Below, one piece after another: positions 1 through 8,127 of a stretch of 64,000 nucleotides of DNA. The stretch lies in assembly GCA_965221655.1 (NCBI GenBank), contig OZ244906.1, positions 620,001 to 684,000 on the forward strand. The letters are read 5' to 3'. Under the pieces are notes generated by a model. That model was not told the origin of the DNA, ran no database searches, and saw only the letters and a program-made list of their open reading frames with translations. Both the position numbers and the translations under genes were made by a program. How positions within the stretch are numbered: position 1 is the first letter of the stretch; every line of letters starts with the position of its first letter. The DNA is from Bin107 sp965221655 (GTDB lineage: Bacteria; UBA8248).

Positions 1-498
1 AAGGGGGTGGGCTGCGCGCGTGCCGGCATCATCGAGACGACCATCGAAGAGGAGACCGAAACCGACCTCTTCGGCGAGCAGGCCGTGCTGTGCGGCGGCA
101 TTACGGAACTGATTCGCGTTGCCTTCGAGACGCTCGTGGAAGCGGGCTACCAGCCTGCGCTGGCCTATTTCGAGTGTCTCCACGAGGTGAAGCTCATCAC
201 CGACCTCATCTATCAGGGCGGCATCACCATGATGCGCTACTCAGTGTCGGACACCGCCGAGTACGGCGACATCACGCGCGGGAAGGTCGTCATCGACGAC
301 GCGACGCGCGAGCGGATGCGCGGCATCCTCAAGGACATCCAGACGGGCAAGTTCGCCAGCGAGTGGATTAACGAAAACATGGTGAACCGCCCGACCTTCA
401 ACACCGTGGTGCGCAAGGAGAAGGAGCACGACATCGAGGTGGTCGGTCGGCGACTGCGCGCCATGATGCCCTGGATCGAGGAACGCGAGGTGAAGTAG
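1..498 (+). CDS. ilvC: Ketol-acid reductoisomerase, C-terminal part (cut by window edge)
   Basis: This is the last 165 residues of acetohydroxyacid isomeroreductase, the NADPH- and Mg-dependent second step of valine, leucine and isoleucine synthesis in the cytoplasm. The frame is open from base 1, so the N-terminal Rossmann domain lies before the window. Visible are the strongly conserved EEETETDLFGEQAVLCGG block, which carries metal-binding acidic residues, the FECLHEVKLITDLIYQGG segment and the C-terminal knot region ending MMPWIEE. The size and ending fit the short class I enzyme. A strong terminator follows directly, so the gene ends its transcript here and is not co-transcribed with the ccm genes. 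Identification is secure. Confidence 0.95.
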   Translation, partial: KGVGCARAGIIETTIEEETETDLFGEQAVLCGGITELIRVAFETLVEAGYQPALAYFECLHEVKLITDLIYQGGITMMRYSVSDTAEYGDITRGKVVIDDATRERMRGILKDIQTGKFASEWINENMVNRPTFNTVVRKEKEHDIEVVGRRLRAMMPWIEEREVK

Positions 499-518
499 AG
501 GCATTCTCCGGAGTTTTC

Positions 519-550
519 GCCGGCGGGGTTTGCGGACCCCGTCGGCTTTT
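519..550 (+). terminator. Rho-independent terminator after ilvC
   Basis: An 11-bp stem (519-529 with 536-546, one G-T wobble) closes a 6-nt loop and is followed by TTTT and a pyrimidine run. It lies 21 nt past the ilvC stop codon. Confidence 0.85.
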
Positions 551-680
551 CTCTGCGAAGCGCCGGATTCTTCAGAACATGCGTCTCGTTTTACTTGAAA
601 CGAATGCATGCGCGGCGTATTCTTGAAGAGTGGAAGCAGGTTCGGCATAGCGGAAGCAGGGCCGCCGCGGGGGTGAGCGC

Positions 681-1154
681 ATGGCCGTTCGGAAAATCAA
701 GTTCCTCATTGCGGGAGCCGTCGTTCTGAGCGGGTTCGTGTATCTGGCTGCCTCGGGATTCCGCAGCGAGAATCTGGTCTACTTCCTGACTGTGGACGAG
801 GTGTCGCAAAAGGCGGCGACCCTCGGCGGGCGAGGCATTCGGGTGCAGGGCAAGATAGTGCCCCGCACGCTCACGAAGAACCCCGACGCCATGCAACTTG
901 CCTTCCACATCCAGGGGGAGAAGCAGACCCTGCGCGTGCGCTACACGGGGGTTCCTCCCGACCTGCTCGAAAACGGTTTTCCGGTCATCGCCGAGGGGAA
1001 GCTCGACACCCGGGGCGTCCTGGTCGCGAAGAACCTGATGGTCGCGTGTCCCTCGAAGTTCGAGGAGATGAAGGAGGCGGGCGAGGCCATCCCGACCGAC
1101 CACGACGACCTGATGAAAAAAGCCGCCATGCGCAGCGGGGCGTCCCGCCAGTAG
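681..1154 (+). CDS. ccmE: Cytochrome c maturation heme chaperone CcmE, Cys type
   Basis: CcmE binds heme covalently at the outer face of the inner membrane and hands it from CcmC to CcmF in System I cytochrome c biogenesis. The 157-residue protein has one N-terminal membrane anchor (about residues 7-25) and then the OB-fold domain (GIRVQGKIVPRTL, VRYTGVPPDLLENGFPVIAEG). The heme-binding residue is not the usual His of HxxxY but a Cys, in CPSKF near residue 121. Cys-type CcmE is known from archaea and some sulfate reducers, where the motif is CxxxY; here the Tyr position reads TTC (Phe). The gene opens the ccm operon, 55 nt before ccmF. Confidence 0.92.
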   Translation: MAVRKIKFLIAGAVVLSGFVYLAASGFRSENLVYFLTVDEVSQKAATLGGRGIRVQGKIVPRTLTKNPDAMQLAFHIQGEKQTLRVRYTGVPPDLLENGFPVIAEGKLDTRGVLVAKNLMVACPSKFEEMKEAGEAIPTDHDDLMKKAAMRSGASRQ

Positions 1155-1209
1155 CGGGAGCGCGAAGCGCCGCTCCCGTCCGCTTGCCCGTCCGTATCGA
1201 GGGGTTGCG

Positions 1210-3171
1210 TTGATCGCCATTCAGTTCGGACATTATAGTCTGGCGGCCTCGCTCGTGCTGGCCACTTTTGCCATTGGCGCGTCGATTATCGGCGCACTGA
1301 GGCGCAGGGCTGACCTCGTCGCCGCGGGCCGAAACGCCGCCGTGGGCGTTTTCGCCCTGGTGAGCGGGGCGAGCGTCGCACTGGTCTATCTCCTGATGGC
1401 GCGCGACTACCGCGTGGAATACGTGGCGGGCCACGTCAACAACACGCTGAATGGTTTTTATCGCTTCAGCGCCTTCTGGGGAGGGCAGGAGGGCAGCCTC
1501 CTGCTCTGGCTGCTGCTTCTGTGCGTGTATGCGTTCGTCGTCATACGGCAGAACCGGGACAGAAACCTCGCCTTGATGCCCTACGTCACGGCCACGCTCA
1601 TGGCCACGGCGCTGTTCTTTCTCGTCATTCTGAATTTTGTCACTCCGCCGTTCGACACCCTCGCAACGCCTCCGCCCGACGGGCGCGGCCTGAACCCGCT
1701 GCTGCAAGACTGGGGGATGGTCATCCATCCGCCCAACCTCTATCTGGGCTACGTGGGCTTCGCCGTGCCTTTTGCGTTTTGCATCGGCGCGCTGGCGAGC
1801 GGGAAGCTGGACACCGACTGGATCACCTCCACGCGGCGGTGGACGCTGTTCGCCTGGTTTTTTAACGGGGTCGGCATTCTCCTCGGCGGCGCGTGGGCCT
1901 ACAAGGAGTTGGGCTGGGGCGGCTACTGGGCGTGGGACCCGGTGGAGAACGCGAGCCTCATGCCCTGGCTGACCGGCACCGCCTTTTTGCACTCGGTGAT
2001 GATTCAGGAAAAGCGCGGGATGCTCAAGGTCTGGAACGTCTCGCTCATTATCATCACCTATGCGCTCACGATATTCGGCACCTTCCTGACGCGCAGCGGC
2101 ATCATATCGAGCGTGCACGCCTTTGCGAACTCCTCGTTCGGCTGGGCGTTTCTGGTCTATCTGCTGGTGGCGCTCGTCGTCTCGTTCGCCCTCATGATCC
2201 GGCGTTTGCCGGCCTTGCGGAGCGAGCACGAGATGGAGAGCTTCTTCTCGCGCGAGGCGAGTTTTCTGCTCAACAACGTCGTGCTCGTCGGCATCACGTT
2301 TGCAGTTTTCTGGGGGACGATCTTCCCGGTGGTGTCCGAGGCCGTAAAGGGCGTGAAGGTGACCGTCGGCCCTCCGTTCTTCAACCAGGTGAACGTGCCG
2401 ATAGGCCTTTTGCTGATTCTTTTGTGCGGTGCGGGCCCCCTCCTCGCGTGGCGAAAAACATCGCGCAAACAGATGAACAGAAGCTTCGTCTACCCGATGG
2501 TCGTGGCGGTGGGCGCACTGCTCGTGCTCGTGTTATTCGGCGTCCGCCACGTTTATGCGGCGCTCACTTTCGGGTTGTGCGCATTCGTGGTGGGCACCAT
2601 AGGCCTCGAGTACTGGCGGGGCGTTTCCTCGCGCGTGCGGCGCGAGGGGGAGGGCGTCGTCCGCGGGGCGTGGGAGCTCACCATGCGCAACAAGCGGCGC
2701 TTCGGGGGCTACATCGTCCACCTGGGGATGGCGATACTCTTCGTGGGCGTGGCGGCGTCTTCGGCCTATCAGGAAGTGGGCGAGGTGCGCCTGCGCCTGG
2801 GCGAGAGCTTTGCGCTCGACGGCGTGCGGATGCGCTACGAGGGGCTGCGCGAGAGCGCGACGCCGCAGTATCGCTCCGCCTTCGCGCGCCTGGGGGTCTA
2901 TCGGGCCGGGCACCGCATCGGGGAGGTGGAGCCCGAGAAGCGCCTCTACTTCACGCCGCCCCAGCCGACGACGGAGCCGGGCATTCGGCGTGGCGCGCGT
3001 GCGGACGTCTACGCCGTTTTCGCCGAAGCCGACACTGACGGCACGGCCACCTTCAAGTTCATGATAAACCCGCTGGTGAACTGGGTGTGGGCGGGGGGCG
3101 TCGTCTTCACGCTCGGGGCCATCGTCTGCTTCCTGCCCGAAAGGTGGGGCAGGCGCAAAAAACGGGCCTGA
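1210..3171 (+). CDS. ccmF: Heme lyase CcmF
   Basis: CcmF joins heme to apocytochrome c in System I. It is a polytopic membrane protein of 653 residues, the usual length. The tryptophan-rich heme-handling motif GYWAWDPVENASLMPWL sits near residue 240, and MVIHPPNLYLGYVGFAVPFAF and the TFLTRSGIISSVHAF block are typical. Many hydrophobic segments fill the first 460 residues; a periplasmic domain precedes the final membrane span. The start is a TTG with GAGGGG 5 nt upstream. It is followed by a zinc-ribbon gene after only 4 nt. Confidence 0.95.
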   Translation: MIAIQFGHYSLAASLVLATFAIGASIIGALRRRADLVAAGRNAAVGVFALVSGASVALVYLLMARDYRVEYVAGHVNNTLNGFYRFSAFWGGQEGSLLLWLLLLCVYAFVVIRQNRDRNLALMPYVTATLMATALFFLVILNFVTPPFDTLATPPPDGRGLNPLLQDWGMVIHPPNLYLGYVGFAVPFAFCIGALASGKLDTDWITSTRRWTLFAWFFNGVGILLGGAWAYKELGWGGYWAWDPVENASLMPWLTGTAFLHSVMIQEKRGMLKVWNVSLIIITYALTIFGTFLTRSGIISSVHAFANSSFGWAFLVYLLVALVVSFALMIRRLPALRSEHEMESFFSREASFLLNNVVLVGITFAVFWGTIFPVVSEAVKGVKVTVGPPFFNQVNVPIGLLLILLCGAGPLLAWRKTSRKQMNRSFVYPMVVAVGALLVLVLFGVRHVYAALTFGLCAFVVGTIGLEYWRGVSSRVRREGEGVVRGAWELTMRNKRRFGGYIVHLGMAILFVGVAASSAYQEVGEVRLRLGESFALDGVRMRYEGLRESATPQYRSAFARLGVYRAGHRIGEVEPEKRLYFTPPQPTTEPGIRRGARADVYAVFAEADTDGTATFKFMINPLVNWVWAGGVVFTLGAIVCFLPERWGRRKKRA

Positions 3172-3175
3172 ACCG

Positions 3176-3769
3176 ATGGACACTCCTTTGAGCCTCCTCG
3201 TCGCGCTCATCTCCGTGGGCGCGGCGTTTCTCTATGCTCTCTGGCCCCTCTTGCGCCCCCAAACGGCCCATGGCGTTTTGCCCGAAGAGGAGAGAGCGGG
3301 CCCCCTCTCGCGCCGGGAGGTGGCGCGGTTGTTGATGGAAAGAGAACAGGCCTACAAGAACATCATGGAGGTCGAGCTCGATCGCGAGATGGGCAAGCTC
3401 TCCGATGAAGACTACGCGGAGATGATGGCCCCTGTCCGCGCCCGCGCGGTGGAAGTGCTCAGGCGCCTCGAAGCCCGGGGGGTGGGGGAGGGAGTGGCCC
3501 CCCTTGGCCTGGGCGAGCGCGAGGCGGTGCGGGTGGCTTCGCGCATAGAGGGTGTCAGCGCGCCTGCCGCTCCTGAATCGCCTGCTGAAGAATCTATCGA
3601 GGAGCGCCTGGAGGCCGAAATTCTGCGCTACAGAAAAACCGCGGATTCCCCGACGCCTACGCCGCCAGCCGGTGCGGAGAAGGCCAAGGCCCGCTTTTGC
3701 CCCGGGTGCGGGAGCGGCGTGGAGGAGGCGGACAACTTTTGCGCCGCCTGCGGGCGGAAGCTTCGTTGA
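3176..3769 (+). CDS. CcmI-like membrane-anchored protein with C-terminal zinc ribbon
   Basis: This 197-residue protein has one N-terminal membrane span (about residues 5-25), then a cytoplasmic helical stretch resembling the N-terminal part of CcmI (EREQAYKNIMEVELDREMG, then LSDEDYAEMMAPVRARAVEV). A low-complexity linker leads to a C-terminal zinc ribbon, CPGCGS...FCAACG, with four Cys. The TPR domain of true CcmI is absent. It lies between ccmF and the next ccm gene and overlaps its successor by one base, so translational coupling is likely. A role in apocytochrome handling is inferred from position only. Confidence 0.7.
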   Translation: MDTPLSLLVALISVGAAFLYALWPLLRPQTAHGVLPEEERAGPLSRREVARLLMEREQAYKNIMEVELDREMGKLSDEDYAEMMAPVRARAVEVLRRLEARGVGEGVAPLGLGEREAVRVASRIEGVSAPAAPESPAEESIEERLEAEILRYRKTADSPTPTPPAGAEKAKARFCPGCGSGVEEADNFCAACGRKLR

Positions 3770-4674
3770 TGCGCCTCGGCCCCAAGTGGGTCCTGCTCGT
3801 GTGTTTGTGCGCCCTGGTGTCCGTGCGCGCGCTTGCGCAGCCCGCCGCACCCCAGGTTCCACCTCGGGAAGGGGAAGCCCCGGAGACGAAAGCAACCCGA
3901 CCGCTCGCCACGACGACGGATACCTCCGGCCTCTCGCTGCGCCGCAACGTTCTCGCCATTCGGCTGGAGAAGGGCTTTTTCGAGGTGATCGAGATGCTGG
4001 ACTTCGAAAACCGCGGAACCGCCGCCATCGTCTCGAAAGACGGCGCGCCCACGCTGCGCTTCGTCCTGCCCAGGAGCAGCAACGTCCGCAACCCGCGGGC
4101 GATTCTGGTGGCTTCACCCGCGGGGCTCGACGCTGCATTGCTTGTCTCGGCGGGAGACGAGATACGAACGACCGAATCCATTGCGCCGGGGCGCATGTTC
4201 GTCGTCCTGCAATACCGCCTTGAGGATGAATTCGGCGGCATACGAATCGAAAAACCGATTCTCTACGACACGCCGAGCTTCATTGTCCTGCCTGAGAAAG
4301 ATGGCGTGCAGGCCGCGGCTGCGGACCTCGCGGCGCAACCCCCCGTTACCTTCCAGAGCAGGGAATACGACCGCCTCACGGGAGCCGTTCGCGCGGGCGC
4401 AGTGGTGCGCATCGACTTGCAAGCCCCCGACTCCATGGGTGGTATCGCGGTGTTTTACGTCGTGGTCGCCGCGGTTGCTGTGGGCGGCCTGGGGTTGGCG
4501 CTCTACCTGCGCAGGAGACGCAGCGCGGCCTTATCCACACGGGTCGAGCGCGAGGAGATGATGCGCGCCATCGCGCTGCTCGACGACAGGCTCGCGGCGG
4601 GGGAGATTTCTCCCGCCGAGCACGCCCGCGAGCGCGCCTCGCGCTTCGCACGCCTCAAAGAACTCTCGGCCTGA
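3769..4674 (+). CDS. Exported membrane-anchored protein of the ccm operon, function unknown
   Basis: I chose the ATG at 3769, which overlaps the preceding TGA (TGATG), because it gives a clean signal peptide (RLGPKWVLLVCLCALVSVRA, cleavage near ALA-QP). The 301-residue product has a long periplasmic beta-rich domain, one transmembrane span near residues 225-248 (AVFYVVVAAVAVGGLGLALY), an RRRRS stop-transfer sequence and a cytoplasmic helical tail rich in Glu and Arg (SPAEHARERASRFARLKEL) that looks like a short SHOCT-type tail. I do not recognise a named family. Its place inside a System I operon suggests a periplasmic accessory role in heme or apocytochrome handling. Confidence 0.7.
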   Translation: MRLGPKWVLLVCLCALVSVRALAQPAAPQVPPREGEAPETKATRPLATTTDTSGLSLRRNVLAIRLEKGFFEVIEMLDFENRGTAAIVSKDGAPTLRFVLPRSSNVRNPRAILVASPAGLDAALLVSAGDEIRTTESIAPGRMFVVLQYRLEDEFGGIRIEKPILYDTPSFIVLPEKDGVQAAAADLAAQPPVTFQSREYDRLTGAVRAGAVVRIDLQAPDSMGGIAVFYVVVAAVAVGGLGLALYLRRRRSAALSTRVEREEMMRAIALLDDRLAAGEISPAEHARERASRFARLKELSA

Positions 4675-4678
4675 GGCG

Positions 4679-5374
4679 GTGGTGCTGGAGGCGCGCGGCG
4701 TATCGAGGCGATACGGGTGGCGGTGGGCGCTCAAGAACGTGAGCCTCGCCGTCTCCCCCGGCGAGACGCTGGCGCTCCTCGGGGCGAACGGGTCGGGCAA
4801 GACGACGCTCGTCAAGACGCTGGGCGGCCTGCTGCGGCCGACCGAGGGGGAGGTGCACCTGGGCGGCGTGCCGCTCTCGCGGGAGGCGAAAGGGCGCATT
4901 GGCCTTCTCGCGCATGAGGCCATGCTCTACGCGGGTCTTACGCTGCGGGAGAACCTGGCCTATTTCGCCCGGCTCTTCGGGGCCGCACCCGAGAGGGTGA
5001 ACCTCGTGGCGGAGGCGCTCGGCGTCGTGAATCGTCTGGACGAACCCGTGCGCGTCTTGAGCCAGGGTCTCAGACAGCGTGCGGCCCTTGCGCGCGCTCT
5101 TTTGCACGAGCCGGACGTGGTGCTGCTCGACGAACCTTTCTCAGGTCTCGACCCCGGGGCGGCGGCGCGCCTGGAAAGCGTCGTGCGCGGGCTGTGCACG
5201 GGAGGCGAACGCATCGTGATCTTCACGACGCATGACGTATCAAGAGCCTTCGACATGGCGGAGAGAGTTGTCGTGCTGTCCGGGGGCGGCATCGCCCACG
5301 AGGGAGGAGCGGACGATGCGAGTCGAAGCGCCGTGCAGGCCGCTTTGGCCCCAAGCGCCGGGGAAGGGGGATGA
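4679..5374 (+). CDS. ccmA: Heme exporter ATPase CcmA
   Basis: This is the ABC ATPase of the CcmABCD complex, which releases holo-CcmE from CcmC. The 231 residues contain Walker A GANGSGKTTL, a signature-like VLSQGLRQRAALARALL, Walker B VVLLDEPFSGLD and the switch His in FTTHD. The signature reads LSQGLRQR rather than LSGGQ, as is common in CcmA. The start is GTG, 4 nt after the previous stop, and the end overlaps ccmB by 4 nt (ATGA), so the two subunits are coupled in translation. Confidence 0.9.
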   Translation: MVLEARGVSRRYGWRWALKNVSLAVSPGETLALLGANGSGKTTLVKTLGGLLRPTEGEVHLGGVPLSREAKGRIGLLAHEAMLYAGLTLRENLAYFARLFGAAPERVNLVAEALGVVNRLDEPVRVLSQGLRQRAALARALLHEPDVVLLDEPFSGLDPGAAARLESVVRGLCTGGERIVIFTTHDVSRAFDMAERVVVLSGGGIAHEGGADDASRSAVQAALAPSAGEGG

Positions 5375-6060
5375 AACGCTTTTTCTCCGTCTTGTTCGCG
5401 GTGGCGGAAAAAGATTTGCGACTCGAGTGGCGCACGAAAGAGAGCGCCCTCATCATGGTGTTCTTCGCCCTCCTGGTGCTCACGATGTTCGGCTTTGCCC
5501 TGGGGCCGGGCGGGGGGAGCGGGGAGGAGGCGCGCGCGACGCAGGCGGGTATCGCGTGGATATCGTTTCTGTTCGCCTGCGTCGTGGGGCTTTCGCGCAC
5601 TATGGGTGTGGAGCGCGAGAGCGCGGGTTTTTCGGCCATGTACGCCAGCTCTGCCGACCCCGCCGCGTTGTATCTGGGCAAGGTGGCCGCTATGGTCGTT
5701 CTGATGGGAGCGATGGAGGCGGTGGGCTTCGCCGCCCTGGGCCTTCTCTACCAGGCGCAGGTGTGGGAGTCTGCAGGTCCACTCGCGCTCGTCGCCGCCT
5801 GCGCGACGCTGGGAATCGCAGGCGCAGGGGCTCTGTTCTCCGCCATGAGCGCACGCACGCGCACGCGCGAGGTGTTGCTGCCCGTGCTCATGTTTCCCGT
5901 CCTCGTGCCCGTGCTGATCGCCGCCGTCAAGGCGACCGAGGCCTATCTCGGGGGTGGTGGATGGGCGGATGCGCAAGACTGGGTGCGGCTCATGGCGGTC
6001 TATGACGTCATGATTCTGGTGGTGGCATCGATGGTTTTTGAATATATTTTAGAGGAATAA
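5371..6060 (+). CDS. ccmB: Heme exporter permease CcmB
   Basis: This 229-residue integral membrane protein has about six hydrophobic spans and is the membrane partner of CcmA. The N-terminal AEKDLRLEWRTKESA and the ESAGFSAMYASSADPAALYLGK region match the CcmB family. It overlaps ccmA by 4 nt. A 69-nt AT-rich spacer follows before ccmC, the longest gap inside this half of the operon. Confidence 0.9.
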   Translation: MKRFFSVLFAVAEKDLRLEWRTKESALIMVFFALLVLTMFGFALGPGGGSGEEARATQAGIAWISFLFACVVGLSRTMGVERESAGFSAMYASSADPAALYLGKVAAMVVLMGAMEAVGFAALGLLYQAQVWESAGPLALVAACATLGIAGAGALFSAMSARTRTREVLLPVLMFPVLVPVLIAAVKATEAYLGGGGWADAQDWVRLMAVYDVMILVVASMVFEYILEE

Positions 6061-6129
6061 TATCATTATGTTATGCGTATTTTCCTTGAATTTACTTGAT
6101 GTGCCAAAAGCCGCCGGGAGGATTGCTCG

Positions 6130-6825
6130 ATGACCCCAAGCCTGCGGGGGAGCCTCGGTTGGCTTGCGCCTCTCACCTTGTGCGTCCTCGCCTTCGCCCT
6201 GTATGCAGACCTCTTTCTGGCGGGTACGGACAGACTCCAGGGGGTGCCGCAGCGGATTTTCTACGTTCACGTGCCCGCGGCCTGGGTGGCGTTTTTGGCC
6301 TTCTTTCTGGTTTTCATCTTCTCGATTCGCTATCTGGCGACAAGAAAGCCGAAAGACGACGTGCGCGCGCACGCCTGTGCGGAGGCGGGCGTCGTCTTCT
6401 GCACGCTCGTGCTCGTTACCGGGCCGATTTGGGCGCGGCCGGTCTGGGGGGTGTGGTGGACGTGGGACGCGCGGCTCACCACCACACTCATCCTGTGGAT
6501 GATGTACGTGGGCTACCTCATGCTGCGCGCCTACATGAGCGAGCCGGGCCAGCGGGCGCGCTTTGCCGCCGTGCTGGGAATTGTGGGTTTCGTGAACGTG
6601 CCCATCGTGCACATGTCGGTGGAGTGGTGGCGCACGCTGCATCCCAAGCCCGTGGTCATGCGCGCGGGCGGCCTCTCCGACCTGCCGGGCTCCATGCACG
6701 TCGCACTGTGGAGTACGCTGCTGGCCTTTTTGCTCGTGTTCGCTTGTTTCGTGCGCAAGCGCACGGAAATAGAAAGACTCTTCGCACGCGTGGAAGAGGC
6801 CCGCGCCGCGCGGGAGGGGGGATGA
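6130..6825 (+). CDS. ccmC: Heme-handling protein CcmC
   Basis: CcmC loads heme on CcmE at the outer face of the membrane. The 231-residue protein has six predicted spans and the signature WWTWDARLTT near residue 118, plus IFYVHVPAAWVA with a heme-ligand-type His and VEWWRTLHP with the second conserved His. GGGAGGA lies about 8 nt before the ATG. The C terminus overlaps ccmD. Confidence 0.93.
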   Translation: MTPSLRGSLGWLAPLTLCVLAFALYADLFLAGTDRLQGVPQRIFYVHVPAAWVAFLAFFLVFIFSIRYLATRKPKDDVRAHACAEAGVVFCTLVLVTGPIWARPVWGVWWTWDARLTTTLILWMMYVGYLMLRAYMSEPGQRARFAAVLGIVGFVNVPIVHMSVEWWRTLHPKPVVMRAGGLSDLPGSMHVALWSTLLAFLLVFACFVRKRTEIERLFARVEEARAAREGG

Positions 6826-6950
6826 TGGGCTACGTGGTTGCGGCTTACGCCGTCGTGGTGGGAGGGTTTGCGCTCTACTGGTGGACTCTCGTGAGGCGGA
6901 TGGATATTCTGTCGCGTGAGGAGAAGAATCTTACCCGAGAGGAGGGCTAG
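6822..6950 (+). CDS. ccmD: Small heme exporter subunit CcmD
   Basis: This 42-residue protein has a single membrane span (YVVAAYAVVVGGFALYWWTL) followed by the positive RRMDILSREEK tail, the standard CcmD plan. It stabilises CcmC and CcmE in the membrane. Two ATG codons overlap the ccmC stop (ATGATG at 6822 and 6825); the purine-rich CGGGAGGGGG at 6811-6820 serves either one. Confidence 0.85.
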   Translation: MMGYVVAAYAVVVGGFALYWWTLVRRMDILSREEKNLTREEG

Positions 6951-6952
6951 AG

Positions 6953-7426
6953 ATGACGCGCCTCGTTCTCGTATTTCTACTCGTCATGCCCGTCGCCGCG
7001 TATGCGCAGACGCCGGGAGCAAAGACCACCTTCTCCGAGGTGGCGAGTGCCCTCATGAGTCCGGTTTGCCCGGGCAAGTTGCTCCACGATTGCCCGAGCA
7101 GCGAGGGAGCGCAGTTGCGCGAGCTCGTGCGGCGCAAGATATTCGCGGGCGAGACGAAAGAGCAGATTGTGCGCTATTTCGTCGAAGTCTATGGCCCCGA
7201 CGTCTTGCCCAGCCCCCCGGCCGAGGGTTTTTATCTCACGGCCTGGCTGCTTCCCTTCTCGGGGGTGCTGGCAGGCTTCGGCGTGGTGTTCGTGCTGGTT
7301 CGCTCCTGGACGAGGCGTCCCGAGGATTCTGGAGAAGTCGCCGCACGAAACACACGGGACGAAGCCGCCACGGACGACGAAATAGAGAGCCGCTTGCGGC
7401 GCGAACTAGGTGATTTCGAGGGCTGA
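6953..7426 (+). CDS. ccmH: Cytochrome c maturation protein CcmH/CcmL, variant Cys motif
   Basis: This thiol oxidoreductase keeps the apocytochrome CXXCH cysteines reduced in the periplasm. The 157 residues hold a signal peptide (MTRLVLVFLLVMPVAAYA), a helical domain with VCPGKLLHDCPSSEGAQLRELVRRKI, the typical GETKEQIVRYFVEVYG region, and a C-terminal span. The usual LRCxxCQ active site is replaced by C-x7-C (CPGKLLHDC). I know this CPG-type variant from other deep-branching bacteria, so it is probably functional. The start lies 2 nt after the ccmD stop. Confidence 0.85.
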   Translation: MTRLVLVFLLVMPVAAYAQTPGAKTTFSEVASALMSPVCPGKLLHDCPSSEGAQLRELVRRKIFAGETKEQIVRYFVEVYGPDVLPSPPAEGFYLTAWLLPFSGVLAGFGVVFVLVRSWTRRPEDSGEVAARNTRDEAATDDEIESRLRRELGDFEG

Positions 7427-7449
7427 GCCGCAGGCTCCGGAGCATATTG

Positions 7450-8121
7450 ATGAAATATGACCCGAAGATCGAGCTTGCCAAGGGCGTGGACGGACTCTCG
7501 CGCCGCCGCTCGGGCGTGCGGGTCTCGGGCATGGTCGTCGCCCTCGTTTTGGTGGTGGCGGCAATGGTGTTGCTCGCTCGGCAGGGCGCATCCCCCCCGC
7601 CCCCGCAAGAGACGGCGCGCGTCGAGCAGCCGACACCCGAAGAGGGCGGCGACGCCCTGTTTCGCGGCATGCGCTTTCTGAAACAGGTGAAGCGCGTGAA
7701 GGCCCCCGGCATTTTCCTCAAGACCCTGGACGGCCAGAACCATACGCTCGAGCAGTTCGCGGGCAAAGTCGTTCTCGTGAACTTCTGGGCGACGTGGTGC
7801 CTGCCGTGCGTGCGCGAAATGCCCTCCATGGAGCGGCTCTATCGCAGCTACAAGGGGCGGGGTCTCGAGATTCTGGCGATCTCGCTGGATCAGGGCAACG
7901 AGCAGGAGGTGCGCGATTTCGTCAAGAAGCTGGAATTGACCTTTCCCATCGTCCTCGACCCCGGGCATGAGGCGAAAGCCCTCTACAAGGTACTGGGGCT
8001 GCCGACGACTTATCTCATAGACAGGCGCGGCAGGGTGGTGGGCTACGGCATGGGGCCACGCGAATGGGACGCCGAGGCGGCTTATGCCCTGGTGGGGCAT
8101 TTGCTTGACGAGAAAGGCTGA
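7450..8121 (+). CDS. Membrane-anchored thioredoxin-like protein, CcmG/TlpA/ResA type
   Basis: This 223-residue protein has a short cytoplasmic head, one membrane span (about residues 27-44) and a periplasmic AhpC/TSA-type thioredoxin domain with NFWATWCLPCVREMP, so the active site is WCLPC. The cis-Pro loop is LPTTYLIDRRG. It most likely supplies reductant to CcmH or apocytochromes. A TTG lies one codon earlier; I prefer the ATG at 7450. It is followed after 6 nt by a second thioredoxin. Confidence 0.85.
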   Translation: MKYDPKIELAKGVDGLSRRRSGVRVSGMVVALVLVVAAMVLLARQGASPPPPQETARVEQPTPEEGGDALFRGMRFLKQVKRVKAPGIFLKTLDGQNHTLEQFAGKVVLVNFWATWCLPCVREMPSMERLYRSYKGRGLEILAISLDQGNEQEVRDFVKKLELTFPIVLDPGHEAKALYKVLGLPTTYLIDRRGRVVGYGMGPREWDAEAAYALVGHLLDEKG

Positions 8122-8127
8122 AGCCTC

